From: an uncultured Litoreibacter sp.
GTDB lineage: Bacteria > Pseudomonadota > Alphaproteobacteria > Rhodobacterales > Rhodobacteraceae
Assembly (NCBI GenBank): GCA_937928335.1
Contig: CALFWN010000174.1
Location: forward strand, 1 to 8,865
Direction: 5' to 3'
DNA length: 8,865 nucleotides
Below, one piece after another: positions 1 through 5,270 of the stretch. The translations under genes were made by a program, and so were the position numbers. The notes beneath the pieces were generated by a model that ran no database searches, was not told where the DNA came from, and worked only from the letters and a program-made list of their open reading frames with translations. Positions within the stretch are counted from its first letter, which is position 1; each line of letters begins with the position of its first letter.

Positions 1-93
1 AAAACGGCGGGGAAAAGGACCGGTAAAACGACTGGCAAAACAGCCGGGCGGGGATCATTTCTCACTCGCGCCACGCCCGCAAACATTCTATAG
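1..93 (+). CDS. C-terminal tail of an upstream gene (partial), Lys/Thr/Gly repeat
   Basis: The window opens inside a possible reading frame that runs from base 1 to a TAG at 91-93 and gives about 30 residues. Bases 1-48 are four degenerate 12-base units, each starting AAAA, which in this frame encode KTAG, KRTG, KTTG and KTAG. The units differ mostly at third codon positions (GCG/GCC, ACC/ACT, GGG/GGT/GGC), the pattern expected if the peptide rather than the DNA is under selection, so this frame is favoured over the other two. A basic, low-complexity tail like this could bind nucleic acid or another polyanion, but that is inference. The upstream protein cannot be identified. The stop lies 31 bases before the rpiA start. 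The frame beginning at base 2 is also open, but it continues into rpiA. Confidence 0.45.
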   Translation, partial: KTAGKRTGKTTGKTAGRGSFLTRATPANIL

Positions 94-124
94 AGAGACC
101 GCTGCACTTCCCGGAGACGACCTG

Positions 125-913
125 ATGTCCAAAAACCTGTCCCCCATAGACAAAGCGAAATACGTCGCTGCCAAACGCGCAGTCAGCTATGTGGAGGACG
201 GCATGAAAGTGGGGCTTGGCACCGGCTCCACCGCCGCGTGGATGGTCAGATGTCTGGGCGATATGGTGCGCCATGAGGGGCTGAGCGTCACGGGCGTTGC
301 GACCTCGACCCGCACTGCGACACTGGCGCGTGAGGTGGGGGTGCGGGTCGTGACGCTGGACGAGGCCAAATGGCTCGACCTGACCATTGATGGCACCGAT
401 GAATTTGACGCCAATCTCAACCTGATCAAGGGCGGGGGCGGGGCGCTGTTGCAGGAAAAGATCGTGGCCACCGCATCCGACCAGATGATCGTGATTGCCG
501 ATCTGACCAAGCAGGTCGACACGCTGGGGGCCTTCCCGCTGCCGGTCGAGGTGATCCCCTTTGGCTGGCAGACCACCAAGGCGCTGATCGAGGAAACGCT
601 GGTCAATCTTGATGTGCTGGGCCGCAGCTCGGCGCTGCGGATGAACAAGGACGCCCCCTATATTACGGATGAGGGCAATTACATTCTCGACCTGCAGCTG
701 CGCCGCATCGGCAATGCCCGCCAGCTGAGCCTTGTGCTCAACCAGATCCCCGGCCTCGTGGAAAACGGGCTGTTCGTCGACATTTGTGACGTGGTTGTGA
801 TTGGCAATGGCGACGGGACCGTGGAAACCCGTGACATCAACAATGGCACGGTGGAGCATGACCAGATCGAGGTTGAGGAGACCGACAATCTGTTTGCCGA
901 CATTGCCGATTAG
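125..913 (+). CDS. rpiA: Ribose-5-phosphate isomerase A
   Basis: Interconverts ribose 5-phosphate and ribulose 5-phosphate in the cytosolic non-oxidative pentose phosphate pathway. The 262-residue product carries the RpiA signatures in order: a phosphate-binding GTGSTA loop (residues 32-37), the DGTDE motif with Asp89 and Asp92 (equivalent to the catalytic-site aspartates of E. coli RpiA), Lys102 followed by GGGGA, the probable general base Glu111, and Lys129. A GLF motif (215-217) lies near the end of the core fold. The protein is longer than the 219-residue E. coli enzyme, mainly through an acidic tail (about residues 235-262) rich in Asp and Glu. The ATG is preceded by GGAG at 113-116, eight bases upstream, which supports this start although the frame stays open further upstream. 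It lies 54 bases before gor in the same direction, so co-transcription is likely. Family assignment is secure; the role of the tail is unknown. Confidence 0.96.
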   Translation: MSKNLSPIDKAKYVAAKRAVSYVEDGMKVGLGTGSTAAWMVRCLGDMVRHEGLSVTGVATSTRTATLAREVGVRVVTLDEAKWLDLTIDGTDEFDANLNLIKGGGGALLQEKIVATASDQMIVIADLTKQVDTLGAFPLPVEVIPFGWQTTKALIEETLVNLDVLGRSSALRMNKDAPYITDEGNYILDLQLRRIGNARQLSLVLNQIPGLVENGLFVDICDVVVIGNGDGTVETRDINNGTVEHDQIEVEETDNLFADIAD

Positions 914-967
914 AAAGCCACCCCAGCAAGGCCTCGGCAGGGTCCGGGCGACGAGAAGGAATTTCCC

Positions 968-2425
968 ATGAGCTTCGATTTTGATCTGTTTGTCATTGGT
1001 GGCGGTTCGGGCGGGGTGCGCGCCGCGCGGGTCGCCTCTGCGGAGGGTGCAAAGGTCGCGCTGGCCGAGGACAGCCGCCTGGGCGGCACCTGCGTCATCC
1101 GGGGCTGCGTGCCGAAAAAGCTGATGGTGTTTGCCTCAAGCTACCGCGCCGCGATGGGCGAGGCGCAGGATTACGGCTGGACCGTCCATGCCGGCAGCTT
1201 CGACTGGCCCCGCTTTCAGGGCAAGCTGAACAAGGAGCTGGACCGGCTGGAAGGCGTCTACCGCAGCCTGCTGACCAATTCCAACGTCACCATCTATGAC
1301 ACCCGCGCCCGGGTGAAGGACGCCCATACCGTGGCGCTGAACACCGGGGAGGAGGTCACCGCCAAACATATCCTCGTGGCCACAGGCGGCCGCCCGCAGC
1401 TGCCGGGGATGGATAATGACCATCTGGGCATCACCTCGGACGACATTTTTCATCTGCCCGAGCTGCCCAAGCGCATCCTGATTGTCGGCGGCGGCTTCAT
1501 CGCCTGCGAATTTGCCTGCATCCTGAACGGGATGGGCGTGGATGTGACGCAATATTACCGCGGGGCGCAAATCCTGCGCGGCTTTGACGACGAGGCGCGC
1601 GGGCTGGTCTGCGAGATGATGACCCAGAAGGGGATCAAGCTGCATCTGGGAACCAATGTGGTGGAGCTGCGCCGGGAGGCCGATGTTGACGAGACCACCG
1701 GGATGCCCGTCTCGGACGCCGCCGCCGGGCTGACCCATGAGCAGGAGGCAGAGCTGCGCGCCAGACATGGCGCGGGCAAGGGCGGGCCGATCTGGGTCAA
1801 GGCCTCGAACGGGACGACGGAAGTGTTCGACCAGGTGCTCTTTGCCACCGGGCGGTCGCCGAATACCGGCGATCTGGGGCTGGAGAATACAGGTGCTGCA
1901 TTAGGGCGCCGGGGCGAGGTGATCGTGGATGAGTACAGCCAGACCGCGCAGCCCTCGATCTATGCCATTGGCGATGTGACCAACCGGGTCAACCTGACGC
2001 CCGTGGCCATCCGGGAGGGCATGGCCTTTGTCGAGACCGTGTTCAAAGGCAACCCGACCAAGGTTGACCACGCGCTGATCCCCTCGGCGGTGTTCACCCA
2101 GCCGGAGCTGGGCACCATCGGCATGACGGAAGAAGAGGCCCGCGACCAGGAACCGGTCGATGTCTATTGCTCCTCGTTCAAGCCGATGCAGCAAAGCTTT
2201 GTGGGCCGGGAGGACCGGGTGATGATGAAGCTCATCGTGTCGCAGGCCACCGATGTCGTGCTGGGATGCCATATCGTGGCACCCGCAGCAGGTGAGATGA
2301 TCCAGATGGTGGGCATCGCGGTGAAGATGGGGGCGACCAAGGCGCAGTTTGATCAGGTCTGCGCGGTGCATCCGACGATGGCGGAGGAGCTTGTGACCAT
2401 GAAATCCCCGGCGCGCTCGGGGTGA
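968..2425 (+). CDS. gor: Glutathione-disulfide reductase (NADPH)
   Basis: Flavoenzyme that reduces glutathione disulfide with NADPH. The 485-residue protein shows the FAD-binding GGGSGG motif (11-16), the redox-active disulfide Cys42/Cys47 in GGTCVIRGCVPKK, a second dinucleotide-binding motif GGGFIA (174-179), ATGRSPN (293-299), the second FAD motif SIYAIGD (330-336), and the active-site HPT with His468 plus the following Glu residues. Arg198 and Arg204 sit where E. coli Gor has the arginines that bind the NADPH 2'-phosphate, favouring NADPH and glutathione reductase over NADH-linked relatives such as lipoamide dehydrogenase. It is about 35 residues longer than E. coli Gor (450), because of extra residues about 237-273 between the NADPH domain strands. 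The start ATG has AGAAGGA at 954-960. No clear terminator follows. Mercuric or trypanothione reductase are less likely given the arginines and lack of extra domains. Confidence 0.93.
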   Translation: MSFDFDLFVIGGGSGGVRAARVASAEGAKVALAEDSRLGGTCVIRGCVPKKLMVFASSYRAAMGEAQDYGWTVHAGSFDWPRFQGKLNKELDRLEGVYRSLLTNSNVTIYDTRARVKDAHTVALNTGEEVTAKHILVATGGRPQLPGMDNDHLGITSDDIFHLPELPKRILIVGGGFIACEFACILNGMGVDVTQYYRGAQILRGFDDEARGLVCEMMTQKGIKLHLGTNVVELRREADVDETTGMPVSDAAAGLTHEQEAELRARHGAGKGGPIWVKASNGTTEVFDQVLFATGRSPNTGDLGLENTGAALGRRGEVIVDEYSQTAQPSIYAIGDVTNRVNLTPVAIREGMAFVETVFKGNPTKVDHALIPSAVFTQPELGTIGMTEEEARDQEPVDVYCSSFKPMQQSFVGREDRVMMKLIVSQATDVVLGCHIVAPAAGEMIQMVGIAVKMGATKAQFDQVCAVHPTMAEELVTMKSPARSG

Positions 2426-2600
2426 CATATGGCAGGCCGGGCTGCGCCAGATCCGGCACGAGGCTGGGCCTGCGGGGAAGAAACATGCTAGAACAAGCCT
2501 CTGGCAGGCGATTGCTGGGCCGGACGGGTTGATTTCGGGGCGGAAACGCCCAATTAAACAACTGAACTTAAGTGAGATGTTTTCGAAGGGATGGAGCTGA
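2426..2600 (+). promoter_or_regulatory. gor-hflK intergenic region with candidate promoters for hflKC
   Basis: No gene is seen in these 175 bases. Two weak promoter candidates read toward hflK. One is an extended -10, TGC followed by TAGAAC (2486-2494), with no good -35. The other is TTGATT (2529-2534), 13 bases, then GCCCAATTA (2548-2556), which loosely resembles the heat-shock sigma32 pattern of TTGAAA and CCCCATTTA. With a 17-base spacer the same TTGATT could instead pair with AATTAA (2552-2557) as a poor sigma70 site. A gap this long suggests hflK has its own promoter. A long-range repeat pairing GCAGGCC (2432-2438) with GGCCTGC (2467-2473) has a 28-base loop and no T-run, so it is not called a terminator. 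Confidence 0.3.
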
Positions 2601-3788
2601 ATGGCCGGTAACAATGGCGGACCGTGGGGCAGTGGCGGAAGCGGCGGCAATGGCGGTGATGATGACACAGGCTCGGGCGGTCGCGACGGCGGACGGGATC
2701 GTGGGCCAAACCGTGGCCCAAATCGCGGCAATGGCCGTGGACCGGGCGGCAATCAGCCCCAAATTCCCGAGATCGATGAGCTGGTGAAAAAAGGCCAGGA
2801 GCAGCTGCGCGTCCTGATGGGCGGCAGAGGCGGCGGCGGCACGGGCCAAGGCGGCTCCGGCGATGGGCCGGGCGGTTTCTCGCGCGGCACGCTGGGCCTG
2901 ATTGGTCTGGGTGCTGCGGCGATATGGGTCTTCGCCTCCTTCTACACGGTCGCCCCGGAAGAGCAGTCGGTCGAATTGTTTCTGGGGGAGTATTCCTCAA
3001 CTGGTAATCCCGGTCTGAACTTCGCACCCTGGCCTGTGGTCACTGCGGAGGTGATCCCCGTGACCCGCGAGCAGACGGAGGATATCGGCGTGGCCTCGCG
3101 CGGCGATGGTGGGCTGATGCTGACCACGGATGAGAACATCGTCGATATTGATTTTCAGGTGGTCTGGAACATCAATGACCCCGCGAAATTCCTGTTCAAT
3201 CTGGCCGATCCGCGCGACACGATCCGTGCCGTGTCTGAATCGGCCATGCGCGAAGTGATTGCGCGTTCCGAGCTGGCCCCGATCCTGAACCGCGACCGGG
3301 AGCTGATTGCCGATGAGGTGCGCGAGCTGATCCAGGCGACGCTGGACCAATATGATGCGGGGGTGAATATCGTCCGTCTCAACCTCGACAAGGCCGACCC
3401 GCCACGCGAGGTGATCGACGCGTTCCGCGAAGTGCAGGCCGCCGAGCAGGAGCGTGACACGCTGCAACGCCGTGCGGATGCCTATTCCAACCAGGCGCTG
3501 GCAAAGGCGCGGGGCGACTCGGCCCAGCTTCTTGAACAGGCCGAAGCCTACCGCGCCCAGCAGGTCAATCAGGCCGAAGGTGAAGCGGCGCGTTTCACGG
3601 CCGTTCTGGAAGAATATCGCAAGGCCCCCGAGGTGACGCGCAAACGGCTCTGGCTGGAAACGGTGGAGCGGGTCTATGGCGCGACCGACAAGATCATTCT
3701 CGACAATAGCGGCGATGGCGGGCAGGGCGTTGTGCCCTACCTGCCGCTCAACGAGCTGCGCCGACCCGCAACTGAGGGGACAAACTGA
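2601..3788 (+). CDS. hflK: HflK, membrane SPFH/Band 7 protein, FtsH modulator
   Basis: Large subunit of the HflK-HflC complex, which is anchored in the inner membrane and, in E. coli, encloses and modulates the FtsH protease. The 395-residue product has a Gly-rich hydrophilic N-terminus (1-53) with a GPNRGPNRG repeat, a short charged segment (54-75), another Gly run (74-92), one membrane span (about 96-117), an SPFH/Band 7 domain (about 118-280) and an Ala/Glu/Gln/Arg-rich probable coiled coil (about 275-345). This is the usual HflK order of cytosolic tail, span and periplasmic SPFH domain. Length is close to E. coli HflK (419). The ATG follows AAGGG (2586-2590) and GGAG (2593-2596). The stop overlaps the hflC start by one base, as expected for an obligate partner made in matched amounts. 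The short C-terminal tail lacks the long Gln/Pro-rich extension seen in some relatives. Confidence 0.95.
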   Translation: MAGNNGGPWGSGGSGGNGGDDDTGSGGRDGGRDRGPNRGPNRGNGRGPGGNQPQIPEIDELVKKGQEQLRVLMGGRGGGGTGQGGSGDGPGGFSRGTLGLIGLGAAAIWVFASFYTVAPEEQSVELFLGEYSSTGNPGLNFAPWPVVTAEVIPVTREQTEDIGVASRGDGGLMLTTDENIVDIDFQVVWNINDPAKFLFNLADPRDTIRAVSESAMREVIARSELAPILNRDRELIADEVRELIQATLDQYDAGVNIVRLNLDKADPPREVIDAFREVQAAEQERDTLQRRADAYSNQALAKARGDSAQLLEQAEAYRAQQVNQAEGEAARFTAVLEEYRKAPEVTRKRLWLETVERVYGATDKIILDNSGDGGQGVVPYLPLNELRRPATEGTN

Positions 3789-4675
3789 TGAGCAAGTCAC
3801 TTATATCGCTGATCGGCGTCATCGCCCTTCTGTTTCTGGCTTTGTCCTCGATTTTCATCGTGGATGAGCGTGAGAAGGCCCTGGTGCTGCAATTCGGGCA
3901 AATCAAACGCGTGAAGGAAGACCCCGGTCTGGCCTTCAAGCTGCCGCTCATTCAGGAAGTCGTGCGCTATGATGACCGTATCCGCGCGCTGGACACGCCG
4001 CAGACGGAGGTGACGCCTTCGGATGACCGGCGTCTGGTGGTGGACGCTTTTGCCCGCTACCGCATCTCGGATGTGGTGCAGTTCCGGCAAGCGGTGGGTG
4101 TGGGCGGTCTGACCACCGCCGAGTCCCGTCTGGCCGGCATCCTGAACCCGGTGATCCGGGAGGTGCTGGGCGCCGAAGGCGTGACCTCGAACACCATTCT
4201 TTCGGCGGACCGGGTCCTGCTGGTCAACCGCATCACCACGCAGGCCCGCGCCCGCGCGCGCCCCCTGGGGCTGGAAGTGGTCGATGTGCGTCTGAAACAG
4301 ACCAACCTGCCGGAGCAGAACCTTGAGGCGACATTCAACCGGATGCGCGCAGAACGTGAACGCGAGGCCGCAGATGAGCGGGCACGTGGGGAGGAAGCGG
4401 CACAGCGCGTGCGCGCGCAGGCCGACCGGACCGTGGTTGAACTGGTCTCGGAAGCCCAGAAAACCGCGGATATCATCCGCGGTGAGGCCGATGCCCGCCG
4501 CAATGCGATCTTCGGGGAAGCCTACGGCGCGGATGAGGAGTTTTTCGAGTTCCGCCGCACGCTGGATGCCTATGAGCGCGGGTTGCAAGGAAATAACTCT
4601 TCCTTTGTGATTTCTCCAAGCGACCCGTTCTTCAACTATCTGCGGTCTGATCAAGGCTCGCCCGCTGGGCAATAG
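3788..4675 (+). CDS. hflC: HflC, membrane SPFH/Band 7 protein, partner of HflK
   Basis: Second subunit of the HflKC complex. The 295-residue protein has an N-terminal membrane anchor (about 5-24), an SPFH/Band 7 domain starting VDEREKALVLQFG (25-37) and reaching about residue 190, an Arg/Glu/Ala-rich coiled-coil stretch (about 185-245), and a C-terminal segment ending FVISPSDPFFNYL (273-285), a typical HflC ending. In E. coli, HflC has the same organisation and a nearly periplasm-wide domain that assembles alternately with HflK. The start codon shares its A with the hflK stop (TGATG at 3786-3790), and a GAGGGGA ribosome-binding site lies at 3774-3780 inside the end of hflK, so translation is probably coupled. 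The membrane segment is uncleaved by appearance, with no AxA site after it. Assignment is firm from both sequence and neighbour. Confidence 0.95.
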   Translation: MSKSLISLIGVIALLFLALSSIFIVDEREKALVLQFGQIKRVKEDPGLAFKLPLIQEVVRYDDRIRALDTPQTEVTPSDDRRLVVDAFARYRISDVVQFRQAVGVGGLTTAESRLAGILNPVIREVLGAEGVTSNTILSADRVLLVNRITTQARARARPLGLEVVDVRLKQTNLPEQNLEATFNRMRAEREREAADERARGEEAAQRVRAQADRTVVELVSEAQKTADIIRGEADARRNAIFGEAYGADEEFFEFRRTLDAYERGLQGNNSSFVISPSDPFFNYLRSDQGSPAGQ

Positions 4676-4684
4676 CGCGCCGTG

Positions 4685-4894
4685 ATGACACATATCCTTC
4701 TGGCCATAGGGCTGGTTCTGGTTGTCGAGGGGCTGGTGTTCGCACTGGCCCCTTCGCGTCTGGAGGAGCTGATCAAGGCGCTGGCCGATATCCCGCATGA
4801 GACCCGGCGGATGCTGGGCCTTGCCTGCATGGCGCTTGGCGTGGTGCTGGTCTGGCTGGCCAAAAGCGCGTTCGGGGGCGCGTTCGGAGGCTGA
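4685..4894 (+). CDS. DUF2065 family small inner-membrane protein (YjeT-like)
   Basis: A 69-residue hydrophobic protein with two predicted membrane spans (about residues 4-21 and 43-59) joined by a short polar loop containing an APSRLEELIKALADIP-like stretch and a following Arg-Arg pair. This is the layout of the DUF2065 family, to which E. coli YjeT belongs. YjeT is likewise encoded just downstream of hflC, so the gene order supports the call. Molecular function is unknown; a link to HflKC-FtsH membrane quality control is inference from conserved position. An in-frame GTG at 4682 would add one residue, but the ATG at 4685 is preferred by codon alone because no clear ribosome-binding site precedes either. 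The gene starts nine bases after the hflC stop and probably depends on readthrough of ribosomes or mRNA from hflC. Confidence 0.85.
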   Translation: MTHILLAIGLVLVVEGLVFALAPSRLEELIKALADIPHETRRMLGLACMALGVVLVWLAKSAFGGAFGG

Positions 4895-4949
4895 GCTTCG
4901 GGCCTGTTGGCCGGGGTGGCATTTGAGTATTTGCAACCAAATGGAGACA

Positions 4950-4980
4950 GGGCCTGTGCGCCTTCAGGCAAGGCGGGCCC
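4950..4980 (+). terminator. Bulged hairpin downstream of hflKC-DUF2065, possible transcript end
   Basis: GGGCC (4950-4954) pairs with GGCCC (4976-4980), and CGCCTT (4959-4964) pairs with AAGGCG (4970-4975), around a five-base loop, leaving a four-base TGTG bulge on the left arm. That gives 11 Watson-Crick pairs, eight of them G-C. No T-run follows, so it is not a classic intrinsic terminator. It could instead stabilise the 3' end of the hflKC mRNA or mark its processing. The position, 55 bases after the last stop of that operon, fits either role. Confidence 0.35.
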
Positions 4981-4981
4981 G

Positions 4982-4995
4982 CGTTAACCTTAACG
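4982..4995. repeat. Near-palindrome CGTTAACCTTAACG, possible regulator site
   Basis: Two six-base arms, CGTTAA and TTAACG, flank CC. The loop is too short for an RNA hairpin, so a DNA-binding dimer is the more natural reading. It contains TTAACC, which matches a half-site of the alphaproteobacterial regulator CtrA, but the full CtrA pattern TTAA-N7-TTAA is absent. It lies about 70 bases upstream of the candidate degP promoter. The binding protein is unknown. Confidence 0.25.
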
Positions 4996-5066
4996 GTATG
5001 AGGCAATGGCTGCGCAGGGGGCAGGGCCGTGCGCGGCGACAAAAGGCAGCAGGGGCTTTCGATGCT

Positions 5067-5094
5067 TTGCCAAATCGCGCAACGGCCCTATAGT
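5067..5094 (+). promoter_or_regulatory. sigma70-like promoter upstream of degP
   Basis: TTGCCA (5067-5072, five of six matches to TTGACA) is separated by 16 bases from TATAGT (5089-5094, five of six matches to TATAAT). This is the best promoter match I found by eye in the window. Transcription would begin near 5101 and leave a leader of about 170 bases before the degP start. Either degP has a long structured leader or a separate small RNA starts here. Confidence 0.5.
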
Positions 5095-5210
5095 TCAGGC
5101 AGAGTTTATGCAGGCCGTGTTACAGAGGCTCACGTCCTGTTGACGACAAGCGAGGGGGGCCACCGTTGCAATTGCGCGGAAACTGCCCACCTTAATTTCC
5201 ATCAGTGCGG

Positions 5211-5232
5211 GGGCGCAGGCGTAAGTGCACCC
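5211..5232 (+). promoter_or_regulatory. Small hairpin in the degP leader
   Basis: GGG-C-GCA (5211-5217) can pair with TGC-A-CCC (5226-5232) around an eight-base loop, with one C/A mismatch. An alternative fold pairs GTGCGGG just upstream with CCCGTGC (5230-5236) using two G-U pairs. Either fold ends about 20-25 bases before the degP ribosome-binding site, leaving that site exposed. A regulatory role is only inferred. Confidence 0.2.
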
Positions 5233-5256
5233 GTGCCACCTAGATAAATCTGAACT

Positions 5257-5263
5257 GGAGGAG
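5257..5263 (+). promoter_or_regulatory. Strong ribosome-binding site deciding a GTG start for degP
   Basis: GGAGGAG lies seven bases before GTG at 5271. It is the strongest Shine-Dalgarno match seen in the window and fixes the non-ATG start, which also yields a complete signal peptide. Confidence 0.8.
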
Positions 5264-5270
5264 CATCGCA

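Larger units (their letters stand above)
4895..5270. other. Non-coding interval between DUF2065 gene and degP
   Basis: A 376-base stretch with no convincing gene. From left to right it holds an AT-richer patch around 4920-4945 (TTTGAGTATTTGCAACC), a bulged hairpin at 4950-4980, a near-palindrome at 4982-4995, a good sigma70-like promoter at 5067-5094, an 8-base palindrome GCAATTGC at 5168-5175, a small hairpin at 5211-5232 and the degP ribosome-binding site. A 72-codon open frame at 5029-5247 has atypical Cys/Gln/Gly composition and no ribosome-binding site, and is not called. Confidence 0.6.

Noticed and set aside
89..94. TATAGA just upstream of rpiA as a -10 box
   Set aside because: No acceptable -35 lies 15-19 bases upstream, and the site overlaps the stop codon of the upstream frame.
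62..859. Long open frame on the - strand across rpiA (265 codons)
   Set aside because: It is antisense to a clearly identified gene. Its His/Gln/Gly-rich product resembles no family and is typical of GC-rich antisense frames.
2432..2473. Inverted repeat GCAGGCC/GGCCTGC after gor as a terminator
   Set aside because: The loop is 28 bases and no T-run follows.
4682..4684. GTG start one codon before the DUF2065 ATG
   Set aside because: It adds one residue and gains no better ribosome-binding site; the adjacent ATG is the simpler choice.
3797..4936. 379-codon open frame on the - strand across hflC
   Set aside because: It is a shadow of hflC and the DUF2065 gene. Composition is His/Gln/Arg-rich, with no recognisable domain.
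5168..5175. GCAATTGC palindrome in the degP leader as an operator
   Set aside because: An eight-base palindrome is expected by chance in this much sequence, and nothing else supports it.
5029..5247. 72-codon open frame upstream of degP
   Set aside because: It starts at GTG without a ribosome-binding site, spans the candidate promoter, and its product has no membrane span, signal or motif.
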